Source: a virus. Taken from it: a stretch of DNA of 37,705 bases. Under the pieces are notes generated by a model, which worked only from the letters and a program-made list of their open reading frames with translations, searched no databases and was not told the DNA's origin. Below are positions 16,522-25,927 of this stretch, piece by piece. A program made the translations under genes and the position numbers. Position 1 is the first letter of the stretch, and the number at the start of each line of letters is the position of its first letter. Location: the IMG/VR virus record IMGVR_UViG_3300027985_000467, positions 1-37,705 of that record; one strand, written 5' to 3'.

Positions 16522-18246
16522 TTAACTCTGGGGGGCGAGTGTCAAGACGTTTAAAGCCTCCATCGTGGACGTGATGAACCGCTGATGCTTGGCCAGCGGC
16601 GACTCCTCGGCGCGCCCATCGCCGATCTGCACCAACAGGTCACGCTCGGTCGGACTGAGCCGGAACATCACGTTCTCGATGTAGTCGGTGTAGAGCCGGG
16701 TGCGCCCGTAGTACACCAGGGACATCAGCGCCCCCCGACAGAAGTCCTTGCCCAGCTTGTAGACCTCGTCGTTGCGGAACATCACGATGGCCGATACCCA
16801 GCCGCGAGAGTCCCACAGCGCGTTGATGAACGCGAACAGCGTCTCGATGTTGTACGGGGCGCTGGCAGTGGCGTGGAACTTCTCGATGCCGGGATGGTAG
16901 GGACCGACCTCGTTGCGACGCCCATAGTGCTGAATCAGCTGGAAGGCCAGGAAGCTGTTGTTCAGGAAGCCGTCGAGCAGGTTGCTCGGGATGCCGGTCA
17001 CGCCGATCAGGATCGAGATCGAGTCGATGATCCAGGCGAACGTCGCGTTCATCAGGTCATTAAGCCATTTCGGGCTACGGCCGCCAATAATGTGCTGCCA
17101 CGCATCGGGTGTGTGGTGACTGATGGTGCAGGACAGCACTGATCCCTTCTTGCCGGTGTCCGGTGCGATGAGGACAGTCCAGGGCGGCGTGTAGTCCACC
17201 CCGATGATCGGAGCGATGTACACACCCTCCCGGCCGGGAACCTGCTCGATGACCGGAATGATGTCGGACAGGAAGATGCCCGTCAGGTCGACCACGTTGC
17301 GCAGCACACTGTCGATGATCGTTCCGGTGGGCCCGGTGATCCGGCTGCGATCCTTCACCGTCACGACGTAGGTGGGCTGGGTCAGCGCCAGGAACGGGAA
17401 GTTCCTGGTCCAGAAGTCCGGCTGCTCATCACCGGGCAGCCACAGGTCCACTCGCACATCTACCCCGTGCGACTTGGTGGCGTCGATGATCACCTCGCCG
17501 CAGGTTTCCATCCGGACGGTTCGCACATAGAGCGGGCTGGTGTCGGTGAACGGGTTGGTGCGCACCACATAGATCGGCGTCTTGAGCATCTGGAAGATGT
17601 TCCCGTTGGACTGCAGCAGCGTGCCGAACCAGGCGCGAATGTCGGGGTTGAGACTCAGGGCGTTGTTGACGAACTCCCACAGACCGGCCTGAATGCGCAG
17701 CGCACACTCGCAGATCATCGACTCGATCACGGTGCACAGGCCCCAGAAGAACACTGCGTGCGAAGGGATCTGGGCCTGGATCGGCAGCAGGAAATTGGGC
17801 CAGATCACCAGATGGTTGAGGATATCCCAGATGCCGTAGAGCTCGACGTTGCCGGTCCACTCGGCTTCGGAGAACTCCATCTCGAACTTCTTGACGTAGA
17901 ACGGGAACCGCAGTCCGCCGGTCTCGACGGTGACCCCGACCATCGTCGTCTCGCACGCCATGAACTCCTTGGTGAGCGGCGAGTTGCCCTTGATCTTCAT
18001 CTGGGCCGACGGCATGTTGTTCCGTGGATCGGTGCCCGACAGTTCCATCAGGTCGTCGCCGAGTTCGCCGACCGGATTCCACATGCGGTCGTAGACCGTG
18101 ATGATCCAGTCCTTGTCATAACTGACCTGGGCGTCGGCCAGCAGGTTGGCGGCCTCGGCCCGTGACACGATGCTGCCGGAACTGACCAGCGTCTCCTGCC
18201 ACTGCTCGATCTGGTTCTTGGTCGCCGTCACCGCTGCCGTCGTCAT
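16522..18246 (-). CDS. Minor tail / tail-hub protein, Gp37-like
   Basis: 574 residues. Features such as WIITVYDRMWNPVGELGD at the start, AQMKIKGNSPLTKEF, a Trp-rich middle (GIWDILNHLVIWPNFLLP) and GVDYTPPWTVLIAPDTGK match my memory of the Siphovirus ReqiPepy6 Gp37-like family, a tail-tip hub protein that follows the Dit-like protein. It probably forms the hub at the distal end of the tail tube that carries the later minor tail proteins. Stop and start codons overlap with the upstream gene by 1 nt. No peptidase motif was seen. Confidence 0.82.
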   Translation of the reverse strand: MTTAAVTATKNQIEQWQETLVSSGSIVSRAEAANLLADAQVSYDKDWIITVYDRMWNPVGELGDDLMELSGTDPRNNMPSAQMKIKGNSPLTKEFMACETTMVGVTVETGGLRFPFYVKKFEMEFSEAEWTGNVELYGIWDILNHLVIWPNFLLPIQAQIPSHAVFFWGLCTVIESMICECALRIQAGLWEFVNNALSLNPDIRAWFGTLLQSNGNIFQMLKTPIYVVRTNPFTDTSPLYVRTVRMETCGEVIIDATKSHGVDVRVDLWLPGDEQPDFWTRNFPFLALTQPTYVVTVKDRSRITGPTGTIIDSVLRNVVDLTGIFLSDIIPVIEQVPGREGVYIAPIIGVDYTPPWTVLIAPDTGKKGSVLSCTISHHTPDAWQHIIGGRSPKWLNDLMNATFAWIIDSISILIGVTGIPSNLLDGFLNNSFLAFQLIQHYGRRNEVGPYHPGIEKFHATASAPYNIETLFAFINALWDSRGWVSAIVMFRNDEVYKLGKDFCRGALMSLVYYGRTRLYTDYIENVMFRLSPTERDLLVQIGDGRAEESPLAKHQRFITSTMEALNVLTLAPQS

Positions 18247-19931
18247 CAGTACGGGAACCTCCGTAACGGGGTGCCCGACGCGATGATCTGCGAGTCGGCG
18301 TCTCCCCCGTCGATGCGGACGTTGACGTAGTACGGCTCGGCCGGGTTGCCGGGAGACTTGCCCGGGATCGGCTCGGAGAAGCGACCATTGAGCAGCGAGT
18401 AGGGATTACCCTGCGGTGGCTGCACCCCGAAGATGGACAGAATCGACTCCAACAGCGGCGGGACGTTGTTGCCCGTCGCGAAGTTCACGAAGTCCTCCAA
18501 CGCATTGGCGAACGCCGACTGCTCGTCAACGGTGGCCGGGGTGGCGGTGAGATCCTTGACGCCGCGCTTGCCGGGATCGGCGTTGATCTGCATCACCTGG
18601 CCACGGGTCAGCGGCCCGAACTCCACCATCTCGTCGGAGCCGGGGCCGTTGCCGATGTAGAAGGTGCCGGGGCCGAAGCAGGTGTAACGATCCCAGTACG
18701 GCTGGTCGCCGATGTTGATGCGCGGGATCATTCCCGACTGGCTGCTGCCGGTGGTGTTGGTCCCGGTGTTCCACTGGAACACGCCCATCGGACGGGCCTG
18801 GCTGAACACGCCGGCCCCGGCCTCCATGCCAAATCCGGCACTGCGGAAAGACGATCCGACCTGCGAGGTGGTGCCGTTCTCAATCACGTTCATGATGGGT
18901 GCACCGAGACCGCGCAGCACCCGGTAGCGCCGAGTGTTGCCGTCGACACCAGCGACAACCGTCCACTTCTCACCGGGAAGTGGCGGAATGAGCAGCGGCT
19001 GCTGGCGCAGTACCGTTTCCACCCCGGAGTTGAAGCTCGACAACCTGAGCAGCCCGAGGCCGAACCGCAGCCGCACCCCGTCATCACCAGGCGTGCCGGT
19101 GTTGGCCATCCGTACCCAGATGTCGTTGTACGCCTGGTCGATGACGTGCCACTCCGCGCACGACCCGAGCCGGATCGTCACCACCTGATCGTCGTCGTCT
19201 GAGGTATAACCGACGCGACGACAGGCCACCCGATACTCGTCGGTGCCCGACTCCGACCACAAGGCCTGTACCCCGTCGGAGTAGATATGGCCCGCACCGG
19301 CCCCGCTGTAGCCGAGCGTCCAGTTGGAGCCGAGGCCGGGATCATAGGCCGTGCCGAAGTCCTCGTAGTCGGCCTCGTAGCCGAACATGAAGCTCGCGAC
19401 GTCGGGGTAGGTCTGCCAGAAGCCGTTGTCGGCGCGCAGCAGCAGCGTCCAGCGCCGCTTGTTTCCGGAGATGCGGATCGGATCGTCGGGCGTCCGAAAC
19501 CAGCGCAGCGGTGCCCACCAGCGCCCGAGTTCGTGTGTGGTCCAGGACAGTTCGCTCTCCAGCTTGGGGTCTAGAGAGTCGAGCAGGTGCCGCTGCACCC
19601 GGTTGGCGTACACGGCATCGCGCCCAGTGACGTCGACCACCATCGTCACTTCGATCGGGTCGTACAACGCGTCGATGAACGTGGTGCCGTCCTGGGTGGC
19701 ACCCTTCTGGTCGATGAGCTTCCACGGGGGAACCAGTCCGCGCAGTTCCCTGATCTCCACCCGTTCGGGCACGGTGCGGTCGGCGATGGCCAGCCCGCCC
19801 ATCATGTTGAACACGATCGAGTCGTCGTAGGAGCGCAGCGCTACCTGGGGGATCTTGTCGCGCATCAGGTAATACGTCCCATGCGGGGTGATCGGCCCTG
19901 CCGGGTAGCGGATCGTCGGCCCTATCGTCAC
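18246..19931 (-). CDS. Minor tail protein, distal-tail (Dit)-like
   Basis: 561 residues immediately after the tape measure (4-nt overlap, ATGA), the usual place for the distal tail protein. Residues about 60-190 have the pattern of an N-terminal tail-tube-like beta domain (IDALYDPIEVTMVVDVTGRD, RWTLLLRADNGFWQTYP). Residues about 200-400 look like a carbohydrate-binding-type beta-sandwich (DQVVTIRLGSCAEWHVI). The C-terminal part is mixed. Length is greater than a simple Dit (about 250-320 residues), as is usual for evolved Dit proteins with inserted binding modules. Assignment is from position and general pattern. Confidence 0.8.
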   Translation of the reverse strand: MTIGPTIRYPAGPITPHGTYYLMRDKIPQVALRSYDDSIVFNMMGGLAIADRTVPERVEIRELRGLVPPWKLIDQKGATQDGTTFIDALYDPIEVTMVVDVTGRDAVYANRVQRHLLDSLDPKLESELSWTTHELGRWWAPLRWFRTPDDPIRISGNKRRWTLLLRADNGFWQTYPDVASFMFGYEADYEDFGTAYDPGLGSNWTLGYSGAGAGHIYSDGVQALWSESGTDEYRVACRRVGYTSDDDDQVVTIRLGSCAEWHVIDQAYNDIWVRMANTGTPGDDGVRLRFGLGLLRLSSFNSGVETVLRQQPLLIPPLPGEKWTVVAGVDGNTRRYRVLRGLGAPIMNVIENGTTSQVGSSFRSAGFGMEAGAGVFSQARPMGVFQWNTGTNTTGSSQSGMIPRINIGDQPYWDRYTCFGPGTFYIGNGPGSDEMVEFGPLTRGQVMQINADPGKRGVKDLTATPATVDEQSAFANALEDFVNFATGNNVPPLLESILSIFGVQPPQGNPYSLLNGRFSEPIPGKSPGNPAEPYYVNVRIDGGDADSQIIASGTPLRRFPY

Positions 19932-22900
19932 GGTCCCAGCCCCTTGCTCGCGCCCGCACCTTCGTACGTCAGCCGGTCGAGCCTGCCCTTGAGAGCACGA
20001 CCGTCACTGTCCTCGGTCTGCTTGGAGACGTTGTAGTTGATGTTGACCGGCCCCGGCGCGTATTGCGTCCCAGTGTGCTGGGTGCGATTCGGGTCCATAC
20101 CCGCGGCCGCGATCTGCTCGGGCGTCTGCTGCTGGGGCAGTAGCATGTTCCCCGGCTTCTGGCCGATCGCACCGAGCATGCCACCCGAGATGTTGGCGAT
20201 GGCCGGAGCGGCACCAGCGATGCCACCCAGCCACCGAGTGAGCCAGTTGTTGTTGGCCAGGTCCGACGCACCTGCGGGCAGGAACGTCTCCATCAGCCCC
20301 TGGACGCCGATGGCTGCGGCCTGACCGGCAAACTCGATGGCTCGCTGCATCTCCTTGATGCCGATCTGGATGGCCGCGTTGGCGACAGCTGCGCCGACCG
20401 ACCCACCGCCACCGCCGCCTGCGGCATCCCCAGCCATGCCCGCCGCCGAGATGGCTGACCCGACAGCACCTTCCAGCATCCCGACCAGGCCGCCGCCGAT
20501 CGACAACCCCGGCCCGTAACCCTCGGGCGGCGCATTGCCACCGATCTGTGTCGGCCCCGGCGATGTCGGTGCCTGTGTCCCGGTGATCTGGGTGCGCCCC
20601 GGATAACCCGGGATCGCCACTGGCGAGGGAACGCCGCCGGGGAGGGCAGGCCCCTGTCCCTTGTTGGGACCAGGCGGCGGCGGCGACGGCGGACTGGGCG
20701 GCTGACCGGGAGGTCCGAGCGGGAACGGAACCTCGCCGCCCAGGTCATAGTGCAGGGCCTTGCGGAAGTTGTAGACGCCGCGCTGCCCACCCATCGCCTT
20801 GACGTCGCCACGGGTGAGAACATGCTCGCCGCCGTGGGCGACGATCGGCACCGCACCGCCACTGTTGAACTGCGGCCAGCCCGCCAGGATGCTGCTGATG
20901 TAGTCGCCTCGGGCGGGCTGCTGGTTGCCCTGCCAGTCGACGACACCGTTCTGGCCTACAACGGTCGCCATCCATGCCGCCTGTTCTGCCGGTGACGCCC
21001 CGTAGGGGAACGGCCCGGCCACCCCCTGGCGAGACAGGAGCTGATTGGCCAAAGCCTGAACGTGACCACCCAGGGTAGGACCGGCCTGCGCATCGGTGAA
21101 CCCCAGCGTGGGAATGCCCCCCGGGTTGTTTCCCTCGGCCTGGGCGAAAGCCTGCAGCAGCGGATACATCGCCGGGTCGATGCCGGCCTGCATCAGCGCC
21201 GCCATCAGATTCTGATTTCCACCACCGCCCTGGTTTGCGAAGAAGCTGGCACCTCCTCCGCCGCCATACAGCGATGGCCCCGCGCGGAACTGGGCGTGAA
21301 TATGGTTCTGGTGCCCGCCGACGATCGACTGGTTGCCGTTGAAGTCCTGCCAGCTATCCCGCCAGATCGTAGATTCCAGCCCGAGCCAGTCGGCATTGGC
21401 GCGCAACCACTGGTTGATCTGGTCGCCCATCGCCTGGTTCTTCTCGTTGACCTCACCGATCATGATGTCGAGGGCGCGGCCCATCGTATGCATCTGCGGA
21501 GTACCGGGCGGGCGGTCGTTACTCCCACCGATCGAAGGGATACCGGGGAACAGCTGGGTGAGGAACGCGGCCGCACCGCGCGCGTTGGGCACCGAAGGAT
21601 TGGTCCCGGTGTCAACGAGTTTCGACGGCCCGTTGGCGTTCAGGGCGCTGGTCCAGCCGGACATGTTCCCGGTCCGCTGCCCATTCGGCCCGAATGTGGC
21701 TCCATTGGGGGTCATGTAGTACCGAGGCCCGCCCGGTCCCGGCGACGGACCGTACACGCCGGGAATCATCCCGCCGGGGATCATCGGCCCGAACTGCTGC
21801 GGACCGTAGTTGCCATTACCCTGCGTGCTGGTGTCGTACGGACCGCCCTTGTACCAGCCGAGACTGGACGCAACCATGCCCATCAGGCCGGAGCCGGAAC
21901 CCTCGCCGCCCGGGAAACCCAATGCGGCCTGGGTGCCACGCAGCGCTCCATACACCGGGGCTGCGGCCAGGGTTGCGATGAACCGCACCAGGTTGTCGGC
22001 CAGGCCAGGGAGGCCCTTGCTGATGCCGAGATCGTTGTCCAGCGATGCGCTGATGTCACCGAGGATGTCGCCGGTCTGCTTGGTCTGGTCCTCGAGTTCC
22101 TGGAAGGTGCCCTGCTCGGCCTTCCTCAGAGCGATCAGGGATTCATACCAGGAATGCTCGGCACGAATAACTGCACGCTGCGCATCATTGATCTCGTCAG
22201 CGGTGGCCCCCAACTCCCGCAACCTCAAGACGTTCTTGCGGGCGTCCTCGACGGACTGAGCGGCATCTTCCAGCCGCCACTGCGCCTGGGTGACCTCCCA
22301 CGGGTCTACCTCCCAGTAGCCCGGCTTCTGCCCTCCGTGCGGTGTGCCTGAGCCAGGCGGCAGGTAACTCCCCGGCGCGCCGGTAGCGCCGGGAGTGCCC
22401 GGTGCGCCACTGCCGGGAATGCCGGGCATCATGCCGGGCATCTGCCACTCCGAACCGGGGAAGGCTCCGATCGGGATATTGCCGATCTCGTAGGTGCCGG
22501 GAGCGGACTGCCAATCCTCCGGTGCCAGGCCCGGCTTCTCCCGATCCTTGTGCGGCTGCAACCAGGGGAACGGGGTCTCCTCGTATCCGCCCGGTTCACG
22601 CATAGGCTTGCCACCCTTGCCGGGACTACCGGTTGGGAGGTGGGGGGCGTCGGGAACGGCATCCAGCACTGGAATATCCGGCAGGCCCGGTATCGAATTC
22701 CACATGTTGATGAACAGCTTCAGAGGGTTCACCAGATGTTCCACAATGCCGTTTCCGAGATCAATGACCGTGTTGAGCATCCGCTTCATCGCGGTCTCTG
22801 GATCATCAATCGCGCGGCCTATCTGTCGAACGACAGTCGCGAAGAATTCGCCGAACCGCCGCACAACACGAAAGAACATTTCGAAGGCACCGATGAGGTC

Positions 22901-24979
22901 CATCATCGTTTCTTCGAAATCCTTGAGGTCCTGCTGGGACTTGATCGCGAACACGTCGTAGAGCATCTTGCCCACACGCCCGAGGATCCGGAACAGCGAC
23001 TTGACCGCCTCGACGCCCATGTCCATCCACTTGCGCAAGTCGCCAGATTTCTTGGCTTCGCGGATGAAGTCGGCGAACTCCTTCGCAAGAACGGTGACCG
23101 ATTCGGCAAGGCTGGGCAGGACATCCGATCCGGCCGACGTGATGTCGAGAATGGCCTGGGTAAATGACCGCGCTGCCGGACCCAGAGCAACGAAAGCATC
23201 GGCGATGTTCTGGAGAATGTTCTTGAAATTACCCGTGCCGGTCGGCGTCATAAGCTCATCGAACGCGCCGCGCAGCATCGAGTTGAACGCCCCGCCGATG
23301 CCGACAAACATGGCCTCCAGGTGGGGCCCGAGTCTCGCATAGAACGTGTCGATCATCTGAGCGACGTCAGCGAACATGACGTTCTGGACGGCCTTCTGCA
23401 ACTCCTTGATCGGCCCAAGGAGGTCGCGAATCGCCAACATGGCCTGCGCCGCGTTATCTCCCAGCAATCCCAGCTGATTGCTGAACTCGTTCCACTTTCC
23501 GACATCGAACTGGTTCCAGGGCTTCCCTTCAATGAAGGGCTTCCTCGGGTCATAGCTCGCCATCAGATCCGTCAAAGCACCCCAGGTATCACTGATACCC
23601 AGCAACCCCATCTGAAGGGTCGCCAACCCAGCGCCCGCAGCGGCGGCGGCAGCGGGAACCAGCCACAACGCCTGTGACGCCGTCGTGATGCTCTTGGCAA
23701 GTTCGCTGAAGATCGTGACCAACGGAATGACCAGCGTCGGAGTGACAATGCCCAAGGGGGTCAGCGCACCGAGGTTACGCGCGCCCCACCTGCCGGCAGC
23801 AGACACCATGTCACGAAGAACATCGTTCACCTGCCTCAGGCGGCCGACCTCGTTGGTGGCCTGAAACAGTTCACGCATCGCCCGGGTCGCAGTGCGGACG
23901 GCCGAACCCTCCCGGTCGAAGGCACGCCGGGTGTTCTCTATCTGGCGGATGATCTGCTCGCGGGTGGCCGTCCCACCGGAGATCATCCGGTTGAGGCGAT
24001 CGAACTCGATGTTGGAGGAATGCATTGCGGCGCGGGCGCGATCGTAGGCTCCGGCCGCCTGCTTGTTGTTGCGAAGGTGGCGCTCTTCGTGGCGAGCCAG
24101 GTCCATAAGCTCCCGGCGGTACCGGGCAGCCTCATTGGTCAGGCCCTGCATCGAGCTGCGATTGTCCTCGATGACATTGGTGAGGTCGAGGCGCTTGTTG
24201 ACCTCGTCCCGTAGGCCCGTGGCCGTGTCACGGATGGCTCGTCGCTCCGCCTCGCGGGAGATGTATGTCCTCTGCGCCTGAGCTTCTATCTGCTCGTAGG
24301 TAGCGGTGTTCTCCTGATACATCCGCTTGAGCTTTTCCTCGTCGGCGATCCGCTTCCTGGTGGCATCGCTCATCTTGTCGAGAGACTTGGCGGACAGGGC
24401 ACCCTGCTTACCCAGAACGGCGAGCGCCGAATTGAGATCGTCCACCTCCCGGCGTTCCCTGTTGGTCTCTATCGAGAGCCGGTGGAAGTCCTCGCTGGTC
24501 CGCCTAATCAGATTGCTGACCTCGCGGGCCCGCTTGGCGTACGCAGCCTCCGCATCAGTGACGGCCCTGACATTGCGCTGGTGGGTGCGAGACGATTTGT
24601 CTAGCTGCTGCTCTGCGTAGACCCGATCCATCAACGCGTCGCGATACTCGTTCTCAGCCTTGGTAAGAGCCTTGGTCTTCTTGGTTCTGGATGCCTTGGT
24701 CCTCTCAGACCACTGGCTGATTCTCGCGATCTCTGCCTCGGCGGCGGCCTCTCTTTTCCTCGCGGCGGTGGCGGCATCGGCCTTGTTGATGAGGTCGTTG
24801 TACCCCGCCGCCTGGGTGTCGATCAGCCTGGTGATCTGAGCCGTGCGACCCCGGGCCCCCTCCGTCATCGTCTTGGTGACGTCGCGCTCAAGCGAATTGA
24901 TGTAGCGCTTGAGTTCCTCCCCTTCGCGGATCAAATCCCGCTTCCGGAGGTGGGCGATGATGTCAATGTGGATGGCCAT
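19928..24979 (-). CDS. Tape measure protein with embedded peptidase-like motif
   Basis: 1683 residues; it sets tail length and is ejected during infection. Residues about 1-380 are long charged coiled coils. Residues about 400-465 are hydrophobic (TPLGIVTPTLVIPLVTIF, then Ala-rich PAAAAAAGAGLATLQMGLLG), a likely membrane-inserting segment, with a further hydrophobic patch near 1000. From about 1130 to 1230 there is an M15-like zinc peptidase pattern: HTMGRALDI (His1164, Asp1171) and NHIHAQF (His1226, His1228). Residues about 1245-1350 resemble a lysozyme/transglycosylase-like helical region (LLQAFAQAEGNNPGG). Pro/Gly-rich linkers follow, and a helical C-terminus. The wall-degrading motif would help DNA entry. 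ATG overlaps the T stop (TGATG) with GAGGAGG upstream. Confidence 0.92.
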   Translation of the reverse strand: MAIHIDIIAHLRKRDLIREGEELKRYINSLERDVTKTMTEGARGRTAQITRLIDTQAAGYNDLINKADAATAARKREAAAEAEIARISQWSERTKASRTKKTKALTKAENEYRDALMDRVYAEQQLDKSSRTHQRNVRAVTDAEAAYAKRAREVSNLIRRTSEDFHRLSIETNRERREVDDLNSALAVLGKQGALSAKSLDKMSDATRKRIADEEKLKRMYQENTATYEQIEAQAQRTYISREAERRAIRDTATGLRDEVNKRLDLTNVIEDNRSSMQGLTNEAARYRRELMDLARHEERHLRNNKQAAGAYDRARAAMHSSNIEFDRLNRMISGGTATREQIIRQIENTRRAFDREGSAVRTATRAMRELFQATNEVGRLRQVNDVLRDMVSAAGRWGARNLGALTPLGIVTPTLVIPLVTIFSELAKSITTASQALWLVPAAAAAAGAGLATLQMGLLGISDTWGALTDLMASYDPRKPFIEGKPWNQFDVGKWNEFSNQLGLLGDNAAQAMLAIRDLLGPIKELQKAVQNVMFADVAQMIDTFYARLGPHLEAMFVGIGGAFNSMLRGAFDELMTPTGTGNFKNILQNIADAFVALGPAARSFTQAILDITSAGSDVLPSLAESVTVLAKEFADFIREAKKSGDLRKWMDMGVEAVKSLFRILGRVGKMLYDVFAIKSQQDLKDFEETMMDLIGAFEMFFRVVRRFGEFFATVVRQIGRAIDDPETAMKRMLNTVIDLGNGIVEHLVNPLKLFINMWNSIPGLPDIPVLDAVPDAPHLPTGSPGKGGKPMREPGGYEETPFPWLQPHKDREKPGLAPEDWQSAPGTYEIGNIPIGAFPGSEWQMPGMMPGIPGSGAPGTPGATGAPGSYLPPGSGTPHGGQKPGYWEVDPWEVTQAQWRLEDAAQSVEDARKNVLRLRELGATADEINDAQRAVIRAEHSWYESLIALRKAEQGTFQELEDQTKQTGDILGDISASLDNDLGISKGLPGLADNLVRFIATLAAAPVYGALRGTQAALGFPGGEGSGSGLMGMVASSLGWYKGGPYDTSTQGNGNYGPQQFGPMIPGGMIPGVYGPSPGPGGPRYYMTPNGATFGPNGQRTGNMSGWTSALNANGPSKLVDTGTNPSVPNARGAAAFLTQLFPGIPSIGGSNDRPPGTPQMHTMGRALDIMIGEVNEKNQAMGDQINQWLRANADWLGLESTIWRDSWQDFNGNQSIVGGHQNHIHAQFRAGPSLYGGGGGASFFANQGGGGNQNLMAALMQAGIDPAMYPLLQAFAQAEGNNPGGIPTLGFTDAQAGPTLGGHVQALANQLLSRQGVAGPFPYGASPAEQAAWMATVVGQNGVVDWQGNQQPARGDYISSILAGWPQFNSGGAVPIVAHGGEHVLTRGDVKAMGGQRGVYNFRKALHYDLGGEVPFPLGPPGQPPSPPSPPPPGPNKGQGPALPGGVPSPVAIPGYPGRTQITGTQAPTSPGPTQIGGNAPPEGYGPGLSIGGGLVGMLEGAVGSAISAAGMAGDAAGGGGGGSVGAAVANAAIQIGIKEMQRAIEFAGQAAAIGVQGLMETFLPAGASDLANNNWLTRWLGGIAGAAPAIANISGGMLGAIGQKPGNMLLPQQQTPEQIAAAGMDPNRTQHTGTQYAPGPVNINYNVSKQTEDSDGRALKGRLDRLTYEGAGASKGLGP

Positions 24980-25434
24980 CAGACGGCCTCCTCGTCCTCG
25001 ACCATCGACTCGACCTCGGGGCCCGCCAGCGACAGCGACGGACGGGAAGCGAACGAGTAGAAGTGATCACGCACCTCGGCCTGCGAATCGGCCTCGGTGA
25101 CCATCTCCCTCAGGCGGGCCGGCGAGTAGTGGATCCTCGACCCGTACTCTTCACCCTTGACCTTCGGGACATAGGCGGCGCGCAGCACGGCCAGCTCGTT
25201 GGCCACCTGTGCCCAGATCGCCTCTTCTCCGCAATACTCCCCACCACGGATGGCGGTCTTCAGTGCCCCCCGCTCGGGCATGAACTCCAGCAACTCGAGG
25301 AGTTCGTACGACGACATGGTGCCATCATGCCATTCCGCGATGCGCCGACGGTGGTACTGAGAGAGGTCGCTAGCTATCTGACGTGGATATTGCCGCCAGA
25401 TCCAGGCCGCCTCCAACACTTTTGGGATCGCCAT
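24979..25434 (-). CDS. Tail assembly chaperone T (frameshift partner or separate start)
   Basis: The open frame overlaps the end of chaperone G by 65 nt and lies in the +1 frame relative to it. The protein (MAIPKVLEAAWIWRQYPRQI; then MSSYELLELLEFMPERGALK) matches the T part of actinobacteriophage tail chaperones. These are normally made as a G-T fusion by programmed frameshifting and bind the tape measure. Here the usual -1 slip cannot join the frames; +1 or -2 is needed. The stretch CCCAAAA at 25426-25420 is a candidate site, giving a 315-residue fusion. There is also an ATG (25434) with an AAGGAG Shine-Dalgarno 7 nt upstream, so independent initiation is possible. A T-frame TGA at 25449-25447 limits the site to 25370-25446. 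Confidence 0.85.
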   Translation of the reverse strand: MAIPKVLEAAWIWRQYPRQIASDLSQYHRRRIAEWHDGTMSSYELLELLEFMPERGALKTAIRGGEYCGEEAIWAQVANELAVLRAAYVPKVKGEEYGSRIHYSPARLREMVTEADSQAEVRDHFYSFASRPSLSLAGPEVESMVEDEEAV

Positions 25435-25927
25435 CCTGACGCTCCTTCAGCTTCGCGGCCTGCTTGCCCCACACCCGCCACACATCGGCGGCGCTGCGAC
25501 CGCCCTCGCGCAACCGCTTGTACTCGGACTCGCCGAGAGCGATCTGTGCTACCCGCACGGAGTGCGGAGGTTTCACCAGGACGCCGTCCTTGCGGAACGG
25601 CCGCTTCAGCGCACCCTGCTGAGTGGACGACGGCAGGACCACGCCGGTTTCATTGCCCTCGGAGTCGAGGAGGCGCTGCTCGGGGATGAAGATGTCTTCC
25701 TCGCGGTCGTACTCCTCGATCTCGACCAGGAGTTCCTCGTACTCGGCCATCTGCTCGTCATCGAGCATTCCGAGATCGGGGTGTGGCGGAATGGAGACGG
25801 TAGTGCCGTCGTCGAGTTCGATGTCGGTGTCGGAGAAGATCGAGTCGTAGGCCTCGGCCTGTTCGCGGGCCTGACGTGCGGCGTTCGCCGCGGTGTTGGG
25901 GAGATTACGGGGGAGATTCTTGGGCAT
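25370..25927 (-). CDS. Tail assembly chaperone G
   Basis: 185 residues, helical and acidic (MLDDEQMAEYEELLVEIEEY), with a C-terminal ALGESEYKRLREGGRSAADV segment typical of G chaperones in actinobacteriophages. It assists assembly of the tail tube around the tape measure. It is longer than the common 110-150 residues because of an N-terminal Ala/Arg helix and an acidic loop. ATG 25927 has no clear ribosome binding site. Upstream are three GTGGT/ACCAC half-sites and a TTGATA hexamer 17 nt from a poor -10, so it may be controlled separately from the major tail protein gene. It is separated from that gene by the divergent plus-strand regulator. Confidence 0.82.
   Translation of the reverse strand: MPKNLPRNLPNTAANAARQAREQAEAYDSIFSDTDIELDDGTTVSIPPHPDLGMLDDEQMAEYEELLVEIEEYDREEDIFIPEQRLLDSEGNETGVVLPSSTQQGALKRPFRKDGVLVKPPHSVRVAQIALGESEYKRLREGGRSAADVWRVWGKQAAKLKERQDGDPKSVGGGLDLAAISTSDS
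25420..25426 (-). promoter_or_regulatory. Candidate +1/-2 programmed frameshift site CCCAAAA
   Basis: Read on the minus strand, the G frame is GAT CCC AAA AGT while the T frame is ATC CCA AAA GTG. Slippage of the proline tRNA from CCC to CCA (+1) moves ribosomes from G into T. A -2 slip over the same bases would give the same frame. The site lies inside the only window allowed by the two stops (25447 and 25370). No stimulatory pseudoknot was looked for beyond simple inspection. Confidence 0.55.

Noticed and set aside
16536-16541. TTGACA on the minus strand near the end of the Gp37-like gene
   Set aside because: It lies inside the coding sequence (LNVLTLAPQS region), and no -10 box occurs 16-19 nt downstream.
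18245-18262. TACGG-6-CCGTA inverted repeat resembling the palindrome
   Set aside because: It encodes the conserved-looking C-terminus of the Dit-like protein and lacks the GGTG/CACC flanks; judged coincidental.
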